Source of the DNA: Corythucha ciliata
Lineage: Eukaryota > Arthropoda > Insecta > Hemiptera > Tingidae
Assembly: GCA_038030265.1 (NCBI GenBank)
Contig: CM075939.1
Span: 28,253,253-28,317,252 of the forward strand
Direction of reading: 5' to 3'
DNA length: 64,000 nt
The translations under genes were made by a program, and so were the position numbers. Below are positions 21,991 to 34,075 of the stretch, piece by piece; positions within the stretch are counted from its first letter, which is position 1, and each line of letters begins with the position of its first letter. The notes beneath the pieces were generated by a model that saw nothing but the letters and a program-made list of their open reading frames with translations, did no database searches and was not told the origin of the DNA.

Positions 21991-24900
21991 TCTAACCGCA
22001 CCGTCTGCTGTCTACCACTTATAGGAATGCCCAAAGTTGAAATTTCCAGCGGTTTGGCCCATTTCAAAGCGCAATGACGTGGATCTGCTTCGTTTCACAA
22101 ACTTGCCCGCGTCAAAGCTGAAAGCAGTGCCTTTGATACGACCCCCCGCATGTGGTTCGTTTGGTGATGAGAGGAGAGGATTATTTTCCACCTTAAAATG
22201 TAAATGGAGCACTTCATGATTTCACACTCGAACCTTGTCCAAAAATGAGTCCCATTTTTTGACCCATGGACTCAACCTTGACAACTCTAGGGCCAAGTGA
22301 CAAATTGAATAACATTTTTGCTGCGGTGCACACATTTTTTTTTTGTACGGGCTGATGTTTTTGGCCGCGGTAAGGAAGTAACTATTTTCTTAGCTATACG
22401 CTGTAAAATATTATTCAGCTTAAAAAAAAAAAAAAAAAATCCGATACCCTCTTCTAGTGTACCGTGGCTGCACGAAAGATTTCCATTTCGGGGGATTGAT
22501 TCATTTCTAGCCGAAAAAAACACGAAATACCGTTTCCGATATTTTCTCTTTAGTTCTATTTTCTCCCTCTTTCTCTCATCATGTCTCCACTGAGCTGGAG
22601 GCCTGTCAATTTATCTCGACAACCTATCCTAGGGGGATTAGAGGACTTTTATTACGCGGTTTTCAGAGCTAACAAAGTAACCCACCCATTTCTCGTACGA
22701 CCGCCGATGGATTCTGAAGTAACGGCCAGGATGGAATAAAATAAATGGAGTGAGAAAGAGATTTTTTGGGAGGGATAGGCCCTAGGACCTCCCTCTCCCC
22801 CGCTAAACTTCGCTGGAGTTGATCCGATTAGAACTCTGTCGTGATGTGAGGGAGTAGAGAAATGGGAACGGTGGAGTTGGCAAGAATGGAAAGAAGGAGG
22901 GGAGTTTAATCTGATTTCTTCAAAGCCACCCCTCCTCTACATCTGCCCAAGGTTTCAACTCAGCCCTAACACACAAGAAACCTTTTTCACCCATCAGACA
23001 TTTTCCTTGGGAAAAAGGTGGCCTGAAAAGACGTGTACCAGGGATGCGTCTATGGGATTCATGGCTCAAGTAACGAGGGTTGGTTGAGGGGTTAACCCTA
23101 CCCCCTCAAGCAGTTGGTTTAGTAAATCGTTTCTAATGCTCTTGGAAAATTGGGAATGGAAAGGGTAATTATAGTCGGTCGCTGGATTTAAGCTCTCTGT
23201 AATCCTCAAATATATAATTTATTTTTTTGAAGGGTCTCTCAGAACAAAATTATAATTTTTTGATACAATAAAAGTTTCTTAACGCAATAAAGAATCATCC
23301 TAAAAAGAAAGTAAGAAGAAGAAACTCAAAGATAAGAACGGTTGATCAAATAACGATCTAATTAAATTCACAATAAGATACTAGCTGAGCTACCCAGTCG
23401 AAATGCAATTTCAGTTTTTTCGTTCAAAAGAAAAATAAGTTGAAGTTGTTGGAGACAAAAGAAAGGTGGTTCGGTCGAATGAATTCCCAGAAGTTTATTT
23501 CATTATTGTTGCCATTTATTTTCAATGATTCCGAGTGTTTTTTTTTTTTTTTTTTCCTGTGACGAGCAGAATTTGATCGTAATCCACACGTACTCTACAT
23601 ATAGAGTCTAGTATCTATGTATAGTAGAACAACCACACTCCCGCTCGCTACCCAACAGGTAACCCTTCATCTCTGTTCATTGTTCGCCGGCCGTTGAGTT
23701 GAAACTTCTTCTTGTATGTGTTTAGGAGAGGATTAAAGATCGGAATAATTATTAAAAGTAAGTTTTACTTTCTTCCCCTTTGCGAGTTTTGTTTGAACTC
23801 ATTAAATTAGGCTGAGTCGGGGTTCTCATCAGAATTCTTGAGTGGCGTTCTTTCGAAATAACACACATCTCATTCGTTAAAACTAAACCATAGGCAGACA
23901 TGGTTTCTGGTTTGTTCTTTTATCTTTGGCTATTGATATGCGTAGAGAAATTGCCGTATGATATATACACGAGTGACGAGCGGAAGTCAGATCACTCCAA
24001 AGCTCGTCTCGTGTCAGTTCGGAATGAGCTATTTTCCGCTTTCGTACCGTAATATACTATATTCTGTGTATGTTCTGTGAGTGTGTGTGTGTGGGTGTTC
24101 TGTCTGGTGTAACCCTTCGTATGATGGACGGTGTCATCTAAGGCTAGACGAAGGATTGGCATGTTTTTAAAAATTGGGAATTTTAACATTACTTCAATCA
24201 TCCATTTCAGATTTGAAGTGTTGCTTCCACTCTCTTGACCTATTAGGTACGGTCCTTCTACTGCTCCATACACTTCCTATCGACCTTTCACGTTGAGCAT
24301 TTAACTGTCAACCACTTCCCCTTCGTCAACACTAAACGACCGCAACATCCACCCTTTCTTTACAATACCTGCCACTTCATAATTAATCGAATCCCAAACC
24401 TCCGTAAAGTCTTAAACGAGAGTAAAACGTATAAATGGCAAAGTTCCAAGTAAAATGGGTAGCAGCCCAAGAGTGATATAGAGGGGTAACAGAAAAGGAA
24501 AACAAGCGTCCACGCCTAAACTCCGATAGGGAGGGCATTTTTTCCCCTAGTAGAAACGAGGTTCACGATTCAATACACACGAGTTACAATAAAACGCAAT
24601 ATAGCAACATACATTTTACTTTCGAATATCCTTGTGGCGTAGAAACCATGGTTGGTCCTTTCCGCATGGAGTGCCGAAAAGATTAATTTGTACGATTCAC
24701 AAAAGGCGCAAAGTTGAGCTACCTACACACATCGCCTCTCCATACTTGAAAATGATTCGAAAATACTAATTATTCCTGATCCTGCTAAGCAATGTATGCC
24801 ATTTGTTGCCTATGATCCGTTAGGGAAAAACTGTAGGACGATTACTAGAAACTTTAGATTCAAAAGAAAACCTGTTGGTTTTCGTTTCTGTTGAGAAAAA

Positions 24901-25160
24901 TGCAAGTAAATTAATTCAAGTGAAACTCATTGTCAGTTAAAATCGATGAGTTGTGTGCTCTATTTCAACACCCCCCCCCCCCGAACTCAATAGGGTCTGA
25001 AGCTGAACCCAATTGACATAAAATATGGGCACCTCTAGACAGAAGGGAGGGCAGCCATTCGCATTCTCCTGAGCTCTCGAACATACGCGTCTCGACAATG
25101 AACGCGTCGGATAATGATAGTGTGGGAGGGGGGTCACTGGTTTCATCAAGATTAGGGCGC
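21991..25160. other. No gene recognised
   Basis: Intergenic sequence. It holds an A run near 22422-22439, a T run near 23537-23556, a short GT microsatellite (about 24080-24093) and a C run near 24969-24982. Open frames are short and carry no domain. Confidence 0.55.
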
Positions 25161-25179
25161 TGATCTGCCACTAAAAAAC

Positions 25180-27050
25180 ATGCAATTTCTTCGAAATAAG
25201 ACCCCAAATGAATCGCGCACGGAAAACTTCAAAATTATTTGGTAATCTTCAGTCTGTTGGTAGCGTCTAGCTTGGTTTCCGCCGGCACATAATAGGCCCA
25301 GATTCTCGAAATTTTGCTAGAATTAAGACTCTAAATGAAATTTTGCGGTTGTTCATCAATGTTCAGGTGAGGTTGGACCGCGGGGGAAGCGGCACTTGAA
25401 AAACAGGTCCCGAAACTGGGCAATTTTGCAGAAGTCAAGAACAAAATTATCTCACTTCGCTCAAAGTAAGGTCCAGAACTCCCTGTTTCGTTGCATGTAA
25501 TTAAGCCCCGAAACCTGTTTTTTCTCTGAAATTGAGACCCGAAACATGAATCCCGAAAGTCGCAATTCACCGCGGATATTCGGCCATGAAACTTCCAATT
25601 TCCTGGGTATTCGTCAGGCTTTGGGCTTTGTAAGGACCGGTTAGCCTGTTTTTGGGCGTGTCTAGGGGCCACGAAAAAGGCCCCAATCTGAGGCTGGAGG
25701 TGCGACGTTGTTGCAAGAATAATGAGTGAAATGTGGATGAACTCGTCGTTAAACGGTCAAGTTTTTTATTTTTTAGGGGCCGGCTCCGGCTTACTCGCCG
25801 TTTTCAATCTTTACACAAATAAAATAAAAACAAGGAATGAGTCGAGCAATTCATTTGATCCGTTGAGCAATTTCGTTTCGAACTTAAACATGTAGAGCTC
25901 CGCTAGAAGAGTGTAGTATGGTGTTGTATGGAGTGGAGTATGGTATATTTTTAATTAGAAAAGTGTTTAATTGAAACTTGTTTGCACAGTTGATACATAT
26001 TTTTGCTCGACTGTTGATGGGATTTTTAAGTATGTAAATGAGTGACATTACCGATTGATTTGTTGTCTTTTCTTTTTTAAAGGTAAGACTTTGGTAGGGG
26101 GGGGGGTGTAAGACGACAAAGCAGTACACACCAAAGACGACAAAGCCCGAAATTATATGTCATTTTCGTACTCTGTACTTATCAACTTGGGCAAAGTTCA
26201 CAATGTATAAAGTCACGTGTACAAAGTCCCAACCAAAGAGGAAGATGAACCAGCATGAAGCACCAAAACTAATTGCAATTTATCCGAAATTGAGCGATTC
26301 GTAATTTGCAATTTCCCTGACATAAAGACGTGAAACTTACATTTTCTCAAGAATCAAGTCCCGAGGACTCGAAAGTGTCAATTTCGAGTACATAAAACAT
26401 TCAGGATACTAGAAATATTGCTCTAGTTTGGATCTGAACTTACAAAGTCATTCAATTTGAAAAGCAAATAAATTAAAGTTCAAGTTCAAAGTTGAGGGCG
26501 CAGTCGCAACCGACCTGCCTAAGGGGCCACGCTCAAAAGGCCCTGAAGCTTGCAATTTCAGGAAAAAAAAGATATTCAGCCTGGAAAATTCCAATTTTGC
26601 TGATTTTTACCTTCACAGTGTTGCAATTAGGTATACGGCTATTAATTAAAAAACTTTGGGCAATGTCGTGGCCGTCTACATTCCGGATTCCGTAATCACT
26701 ACGAAAGGTCCCTGAAACTCAAAATTTCGCGCGATAATAAGTACTGGCAACGAGAAATTTTGCTGAATTTTAGTAAATTTAGGCCTGAAACTGAAAATTC
26801 TGCAGATTACTAGCTCAGAGTACTCTGTAATTTCTTGCCTATATTTGTCGGGCTTGGTGTGTTGTCAGGCTAGCTGTAGTCCTCTATAGGCCTATTAAAG
26901 AAAGGTCCCGAAAGTAGCAATTTCGCGAAGGGTTAGACAATAAACTTGCAATTTGCAGAATATTTAATTATTTTGACTCGAAACTGGCACAATTTTGCAG
27001 ATATTATATGTATAAGCTCCGAATGATGCAATTTTGTGCCTGTTTCTCTC
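25180..27050. repeat. Decayed minisatellite B
   Basis: Loose repeats of a unit like CCCGAAACTTGCAATTTTGC plus about 15-20 more bases, clearest at 25300-25680 and 26260-27050, with a less repetitive stretch between. Typical pieces are TCCCGAAACTGGGCAATTTT, ACCTGCAATTTGCAG-like blocks and GACTCGAAACTGGCAC. Divergence is high, so unit borders cannot be set by eye. Confidence 0.55.
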
Positions 27051-27055
27051 AATTA

Positions 27056-27191
27056 GTGCATTTCATTCTGAAAATGCACTATTGGTCTCGTCGTGATGGT
27101 GGCAAACATGGGTCATGTCATGTTTTTTTCATGTTTCAGAACCTCTAGAACACGAATTCAGTGGTCTCCGAAATTCATATATATATATATT
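27056..27191 (-). repeat. Dispersed repeat, copy 2
   Basis: Reverse-complement relative of 11868-12012, ending in TATATATATAT directly beside the 297-bp tandem repeat. It also holds a small internal inverted pair, GTGCATTT/AAATGCAC. Confidence 0.6.
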
Positions 27192-27194
27192 ATG

Positions 27195-28025
27195 GCCGTT
27201 TCCTTGTTAGCACGATAACTCTCGTAGAAGTTAATTTAGCGGAACGCGCTTTGGCACAAAAATCAGTAGTCATAAGACACCGGTCGGTATTGCATTTGGG
27301 CCAAATCGGTCAAAGTGGAGGGGGGGAAAATCGGGCTTGAAGTAGGCAAACAATCACTAAAAATCACCAGTTGATTCTAGAAGCATCATATTCGGTACGT
27401 ATACTCCATGTTAGACTAGCCTTTGATTCCCATTTTAATTATTTGAAAAAGTCAAGGGGGAGGGGGTTGTGCCCCCGCGGTGGAAATAAGTGTGTGGTCA
27501 CGTTAGCATGATAACTTTCGTATACAAATTAATTTAGCGGAACGCGCTTTGGTAGAAAAATCAGTAGTCATAAGACCCCGGTCGGTATTGCATTTGGGCC
27601 AAATCGGTCGAGGTGGAGGGGGGGAAAATAGGGGTTGAAATGGTCAAAAAATCAATATAAATCACCAGTTGATTCTAGAAGCATGATATTCGGTACGTAT
27701 ACTCCATGTTAGACTAGCCTTTGATCCCCATTTTAATTTTTTGAAAAAGTTAAGGGGGAGGGGGTGGTGCTCCCGGGGTGGAAGTAAGTGTGAGGCCTTG
27801 TTAGCACGATAACTCTCGTAGAAATTAATTTAGCGGAACACGCTTTGGCACAAAAATCAGTAGTCATAAGGCCCCGGTCGGTATTGCATTTGGGCCAAAT
27901 CGGTCAAGGTGGAGGGGGGAAAATAGGGGTTAAAATGGTAAAAAAATCACTACAAATCACCAGTTGATTCCAGAAGCATTATATTCGGTATGATGATTCC
28001 ATTTTGAAATAGCCTTTGATTCCCA
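27195..28025. repeat. 297-bp tandem repeat, about 2.8 copies
   Basis: Anchor block GATAACTCTCGTA (or close) starts at about 27213, 27509 and 27807, spacing 296 and 298. Each unit holds TTAATTTAGCGGAACRCGCT, CGGTCGGTATTGCATTTGGG, AATCACCAGTTGATTC and, at its end, GCCTTTGATYCCCAT. The third unit stops after that last block. Copies differ by a modest number of substitutions. No open frame runs through the unit. Confidence 0.85.
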
Positions 28026-28349
28026 TCAAGTTCAGCTTAAACAAACCCGGCAGCAAACAGTACGAGGGAGGGTCAAACATAAACGAAACAAATCATGGTC
28101 TCAACATTCTTCTGGGACGGCTTAGGGTATCCGTATACAAAATGAAATGCACTCTTTCCGACCGCCAGCTGCCGGAGCGAAATTTTATTTTACCTTCGAA
28201 TCCAGGTAAAATTCAAACTTTTCCTCAATTTTACTTCCATGTTGCACTTTTTTCATGGAACTATAGTGTTCGTGAAAAAAATTGAGTCCGAGCTAGCTTC
28301 ACATTCTTGATGTACAACCTCAGAAATGTATAAAAAAGTTGTTTTTGTA

Positions 28350-29100
28350 CAGCCGGGCGTAAAGACTCGAAATTCGCCCGTTGGGAGAGTCTTGAGCGGG
28401 CGACATGGGGTTCATTCCGCCCGCAGGGCCTAAATAAATATATCAGCCCGCTACGTCTTATTTTAGGTATTTTGTTGTTTTTTTAAAAATTGTTTTTCCT
28501 AATTTTGTTTTTAAATTGTACATTAGTCATAAAAACACAAAAATAAGCACTGCGAATTACACTGAGAGGCGATTAAAGTTATTTCTGTTTCAGCTATGTC
28601 ATCCTTCCATTCGCTGGGTGGTGTTCACTTCAGATAGTTCAGTTTATTAAGCAAGCCACATGACATGCGTCTGTGGAGCCCGTGCATCCTATCAGAATGC
28701 TTCATTTTTCGAAGGAATTAATTTTTCTTTGCATAGTAGACTCCACAGATGCATAGCACAAAGCATTTGAACAGACAGCATTCAAAGCATTGGACATTTA
28801 AAGACCAGCATTTTAAAGACTGGTTTTTGTGATTATTATTAGGTATAATAATTATGGACTTCGGCTGTACAAAAAATATCGTACAACACTCGGGCGGTAT
28901 TCCGTAAAGAGCATCATACCGCCCTTGGATCGTAATATACTATTTTCGCCTTGCCATCGGACTGGCGCTTTTTTTTCGATAAATTGCTTGAAAATAAAAA
29001 CCTGGCTATTTTTTGGTATGAGAAGCACAAATCTGGCCTTTGTTTTAAGCCCGCACACGGTTCTCCCAGCGCGCGAATTTCGAGTCTTTACGCCCGGCTG
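28350..29100. mobile_element. 751-bp TIR element, Tc1/mariner-like ends
   Basis: The left end, CAGCCGGGCGTAAAGACTCG onward, is matched by the reverse complement of 29060-29100 for about 39 bp with two mismatches, and TA flanks both ends (28348-28349, 29101-29102). There is no transposase; the element is non-autonomous. It shares most of its interior with 16786-17333 and contains a decayed PIF-like MITE near 28655-28810. Confidence 0.7.
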
Positions 29101-29102
29101 TA

Positions 29103-32100
29103 CAACAAATTATTTATCAGACATGTTCTCCCCGTATCGAAATGTCGTTTTTAGCTATGAATTAACGATTTTTCTCTCCCGCGCTTCTCTTTACTCTCAC
29201 TTGTTAATACTCAATCTAATCTATTGTGGAGTATACAGGATGACGGTTTACCTTATGAATGTGGATTAACAAGCAGAAGTTCCAGGCTATGAATATTCAC
29301 GTTCGTTCGTTCATATCACTGTAGTGTTGCTGTGTTGAATGATTCTTTCAGCTCAGAAAATATGCATGAGACTGAACCTCTCAGTTGCTCTCCTCATTTA
29401 ATTTTCCGAGTCTCTTCTCTACTTTTAAAATTAAATCGCCCTTTTCATTTGATTCCTCACCGAGCATCATCAAAGAGACCGTTATTAAAATGTTAAGTTT
29501 GTTACCATCCACTCTGGGCTCTCTTTCTCATTTCTTGTTGGAGATTGTGCGGGACCAAAGAGCGTTGGATTGAGGTTCTAGTAATTGAAGCCATGCACAG
29601 GAAAAATGAAATATTCGGAGGCATATGTTGCAACTATATGCATGGAAATTAACTCGATTACTCATTGTATGGGCTCTCGCGTTTGTGGCGTATTACTTTC
29701 AGACTAGGCCTTTCAATGCTATAAAAATTAATGTGTCATCGAGGTGCACTAAGAATAAAAAAATATTATAGAAATAATTATTTTCCGCAATTAACCCCTC
29801 ACTCTGCTCACAATTCACTACAATACGTCTGAAAATTAACCATCCGCATGTATTATTGTTCCAAGCCCTATACTATAAAGGTCGGTATAAATGCGAGCGA
29901 GAGAGGTTAGTTTAATATGAAAGGGGTAGGCCTCTCGGCTCTCTCAGTTCCTACTTTAATTGGACCATTAATAATTGTAGAGGAAGTGACTTTAAAGTAA
30001 ATAACTGCCTGTGAAGAGCGGGGGAAGACTTTGGAGCAGTTTAGCTAGCTATTGAAGTTGTTGAAGTAGTTTCGAGTTCGGAATGAGCAGCCCAGGTCGG
30101 TAACATTTTCATGAGACTAGAAAACAACCTATAGCAAGCATAATGTATCGCAACTGTAGTATATTAAACTGTAATTTTGTGCACAATTTATAGAATCTGA
30201 TCTGACAATTTTTCTTGTAAGGAAATTAATTTTTCAAATATAAATTATAGGAATTTATAGGCGCCACGCCGCCGTGCCGATATTGAACTCAAACGTGTTT
30301 TCTGAATGAAACAGGTATAGGTTTCTGTAGAGGACAAAGCTTCGTGGAGGATGTTATAATGAAATACGAAAGAACCTCGCGTGGAATTTCATTTCTTACT
30401 TTGAGCCACGTACACGGCTTTTCCTTTGTGTTTCACTGTGAGAATATAATACTGGCACGAACTTGTATTGAATGCGAGAGATTGAAATACTTGCAGGGTA
30501 TATTATACAAATTTTGATTTTGATTCAAATACTTATACGTATAATCGAGGGTTCATGAATTAATACGACATTATGAACTCTGTTTTCTGATCGAAAAGGA
30601 CAAATACGAAATGAAATACGATCTACATGCTTCCCCCACTGCTCCAAACACCTAAAATGTCTGCCTGTTTTAAATCCGTCATTATTTATTTTCAAAGTTC
30701 CAAATAGCGGGGAAAACAAATAGAAACTGGCTATTCTATCATACTGAAGCCCAACCCGTCCATTTACACTCCCTTTCCCACCAAAACCAAACGCGACTCG
30801 ACGTGATATACGGCGCAAGGCATTAGTCACCCCTCAAATTCACAGTGAGGCTTCCTCCTCACCCATTATTCAACAGATATTACTATACCGAAGAGTACTA
30901 GCGACGAGGAAGGGGGAAGATTGATGCGGTTTTTGTTGGGGCAAAAGTATTCGCGAGAACTTCAAAATGATCATGAACAAAAGAATGTAAAAAAGGACAA
31001 TGAGAGGAAAGAAAACTACAACTTATGATCATCTCTAGAGAGAATGATGAAGTGAAAAACAAGGATTTAAGACCTGCGCCTACCCACATATTCAAGAGTG
31101 ATCATCGTGATCTATAGACATGTACTATAGACGTAAATCTTCTTTTTTTCGATCTTCATTTCTAAGGCCATAGAAACGGAGAAGCTGAAAACAAAAAATA
31201 CGAAATAACAGGGTTTACGTCGATAACATATGCTAAACTCCAGTGCATGAATACCCCTAGTGTCTAATCTCCTCAATATTTAGCATATAATAAGTTCTAT
31301 TTGGGCTCGCGATGTGAATGAATATCCCTTTTAGAAGATAGCTATAAATAACATGGGGTTATTTTACTTAACTTACGAGCGAACAAATGACAAATAATGT
31401 GATAATGCAATAATATGTTCAACAGAATTTATTTTCTGGAGCGAACAAAAAAATCTTGGCTGTCCCAGCTTCCCACTTTAAAGGATGAGGGTGATGTAGG
31501 CTGAAAAAAGAGCGAAGAGACGACGGGTTGGTGAAAGAGAGAGGAGGCAGGCTTAATTCAGACCAGATAACAAATGATAGTGTGGCTAAGAGTGAAAAGT
31601 GGCGAAGAAGGTAAGGAAAAATGGTCAAGTACATGGAAAAGACAACTTCGTTCATCAATCACAAGCCCCCTTTTCCTTCAGCCGACTCACAACCAAGCAC
31701 TCTTGTTGGTGTACACTAGTCTTTGAGAGTGTGTATCAAACTTGGGATGAGAGTTAACTTTCATTCTCAAGGAACTTTTTTTCCTTTTTTTTACACGCAT
31801 TCTCCCAGACTTTATCGCTCCGAGAACGTTCATGTAGATTACGTTTTCCCCCTTCCTTGACACAGAACGTAAACGATTCATCGAGACGTGAGGTCAATGA
31901 GCCGCACTTGATTGATTATACTCATCTTTAACTTCAACAGGTACGATAATTACTTAAAATTATCTAATGAAAAAATCAATTAGCTTCATATTGATTTTTT
32001 AAAATTCATTTTCGCGTGTAAAGTTTGAGTTTACAGGCAAAAAACAAGTGCGGGAAGTCGAGAGATACACACCAGTGATGTAAAAACTTTACCTCACTGA

Positions 32101-32237
32101 ACAGGGGAAGACAGGAGTGGGACGTAACTAGGCTTCCGCTTTACAGTTATGTAGTTGACCGAACGTTATTGATTGCACTCGAATGAAAATTGACTCTGTT
32201 TTTATTAGCCATATGTCAAAAGCTAGCCACGCGAAAT
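29103..32237. other. No gene recognised
   Basis: AT-rich intergenic sequence with short overlapping open frames and no domain. It holds one dispersed repeat (31166-31259). Confidence 0.55.
31166..31259 (+). repeat. Dispersed repeat shared with 63.4 kb
   Basis: About 94 bases, nearly identical to 63382-63474 in the same direction (GGCCATAGAAACGGAGAA, then ACAAAAAATACGAAATAACA, TTTACGTCGATAACATATG, GCATGAATACCCCTA). Confidence 0.75.
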
Positions 32238-33035
32238 AGTAGATTACATTACAAGATTAGTAATTGGTGCATTACCTGCGAGTTTTTTGTTTGGCGGACG
32301 AGGCTTGCCGAGGCCGCTGATTAAAAACGAGCGGGTAGTACCACTTGATAGCCGAGTCATGTACGTTACTTTTCGCGCAACCGTCGTCGAATATTACCCA
32401 GTTTTATTCTTTTGACAAAAAAAAACCATGTCTCAAGATATTTTTATAATCACAGATGAGATGATAACATTTCAACAAAGGTTGCACAAGGTTATAGAAA
32501 ACTGACATGTAAAAAACTTTTCGCGCTACCTGCTTCGTAAGTTGCCCATTACGATAACATAAAAACTCCAGTAAGTTGAATTGTTCATAACCTTGTACTT
32601 TATAGCTTCAGTTTTTGAAAACTGTACAGTAAAGGTTTAAAACTGACATGAAAAGTGTTTTACATGTCAGTTTTCTATAACCTTGTGCAACCTTTGTTGA
32701 AATGTTATCAGCTCATCCGTGATTATAGAAATATCTTACGACATGGATTTTTTTGGCAAAAGAATAAAACTGGGTAATATTCGACGACGGTTGCGCGAAA
32801 AATAACGTACATCACTCGACTATTAAGTGGTATTACCCGCTCGTTTTTAATTAGTGGCCTCGGCAAGCCTCGTCCGCCAAACAAAAAGCTCGCAGGTAAT
32901 GCACCACTTACTAATCTTGTAATGTAATCTACTACTTCATGTCAGTTTTGAACCTTTACTGTACAGTTTCCAAAAACTGAAGCTATAAAGTACCAGGTTA
33001 TGAAAAATGCAACTTACTGGAGTTATCACAACTCG
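32238..33035. repeat. Large foldback cluster with arm order A-B-A'-B'
   Basis: Arm A (32238-32520) is the reverse complement of A' (32651-32935), with few differences over about 280 bp. Arm B (32553-32650) is the reverse complement of B' (32937-33035). A simple foldback would read A-B-B'-A'; here the two inverted pairs interleave. No coding frame is conserved in the arms. An AT-rich tail follows. Confidence 0.8.
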
Positions 33036-33370
33036 TAAGGGAGTAGAATTGTCTCGCTTGTTTTTTTCGGTTTCGCCTCGTGAGTCAAACAAAACTCCTG
33101 TGCAAAATCGCTCGTTGTGTAATATACTATTCCTCTTTGTTATTGTGTTTGTAATGAATGAGGGTATTTATTGGCGTGAATGTATTCACAGCGCGTGCCT
33201 TTTAGGAATTGTCTTAGTGGATTTGTATTTATTAGCGAGAATGTATTTTATCTTGAGTTAGAATAATGACGTAATCGCTCTCAAAGGAGTGATGTATGGG
33301 CGGTATAGTGGAGTTATTGACTAGAAGTTTTTTACAAAGGTATCGTCTCTCTACAATAATTCATTTTATT

Positions 33371-33412
33371 ACACAGGACCGGTTTCGACCTACTCTAGGT
33401 CATTTTCAACTG
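33371..33412 (-). ncRNA. Degenerate hammerhead-ribozyme-like motif
   Basis: On the minus strand: CAG, then TTGAAAA (hammerhead core would be CTGANGA), a perfect GACC/GGTC stem II with loop TAGAGTA, then GAAACCGGTC, then CTG pairing with the first CAG. This is the layout of the very short-helix-III hammerheads of Penelope-like retroelements. The two changes in the core make self-cleavage unlikely. No Penelope reverse transcriptase is visible nearby. Confidence 0.45.
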
Positions 33413-33929
33413 CTTCAAAAGAGATTATGTGCGGGGGAACCCCTTATCAACCGATATGAACACGAGACCTCACCGTTATAAATAACCCAAAGTTATTATT
33501 ATTAGGAAGTCCAAAGTGCATACAGCTTACCGCATAAACTTGGCTGTTTTGGCTGTGCACTAACGATTCCAGAATTAGCGTAGCAACCGTTCTTGCATAA
33601 CAGGACGACCCACGCGTCGTCCGGCCCATTGCCTAGTATTCCAATAAATTGAAATAAAAATGCTACTCCGCTTACACAGTTTAGGTTACTGTGAGCGGCT
33701 AACGCGAAATGATAACCCCCAGGTCCCCTCACAAATGGGATTGTCTGTGTTTGCCTCATCCTGATCTTTTCCGCCAACCACCAGGAAAAGCCAGCAACAA
33801 GGTGAAAGTGCAATATAACCAACGCCATAAATCACTGTACCATTTCTCCCAACGAAATCATAAAAAAAATATTCCTACCCGCAATCAAACTACAACAAAG
33901 GCAGAATAACATATAAAACGTCTCCATGT

Positions 33930-34075
33930 GATTGAATGAAAATGGCCAAACTGACCGTTTGCGCAGCTGACGTTCAAAAACGGCTAAACGACCTATTCGC
34001 ACCCCAAAATGGCTAAACATACTATTTGGGTACTAAAAATAGCCTAACTGGAGATTTCAGAAATGGCTAAACTGA
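33930..34075. repeat. Decayed minisatellite C
   Basis: About four degenerate units of an AAAATGGCTAAACTGACC type with spacing near 35 bases. The same unit fills 42090-42885, about 8 kb away. Confidence 0.6.
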
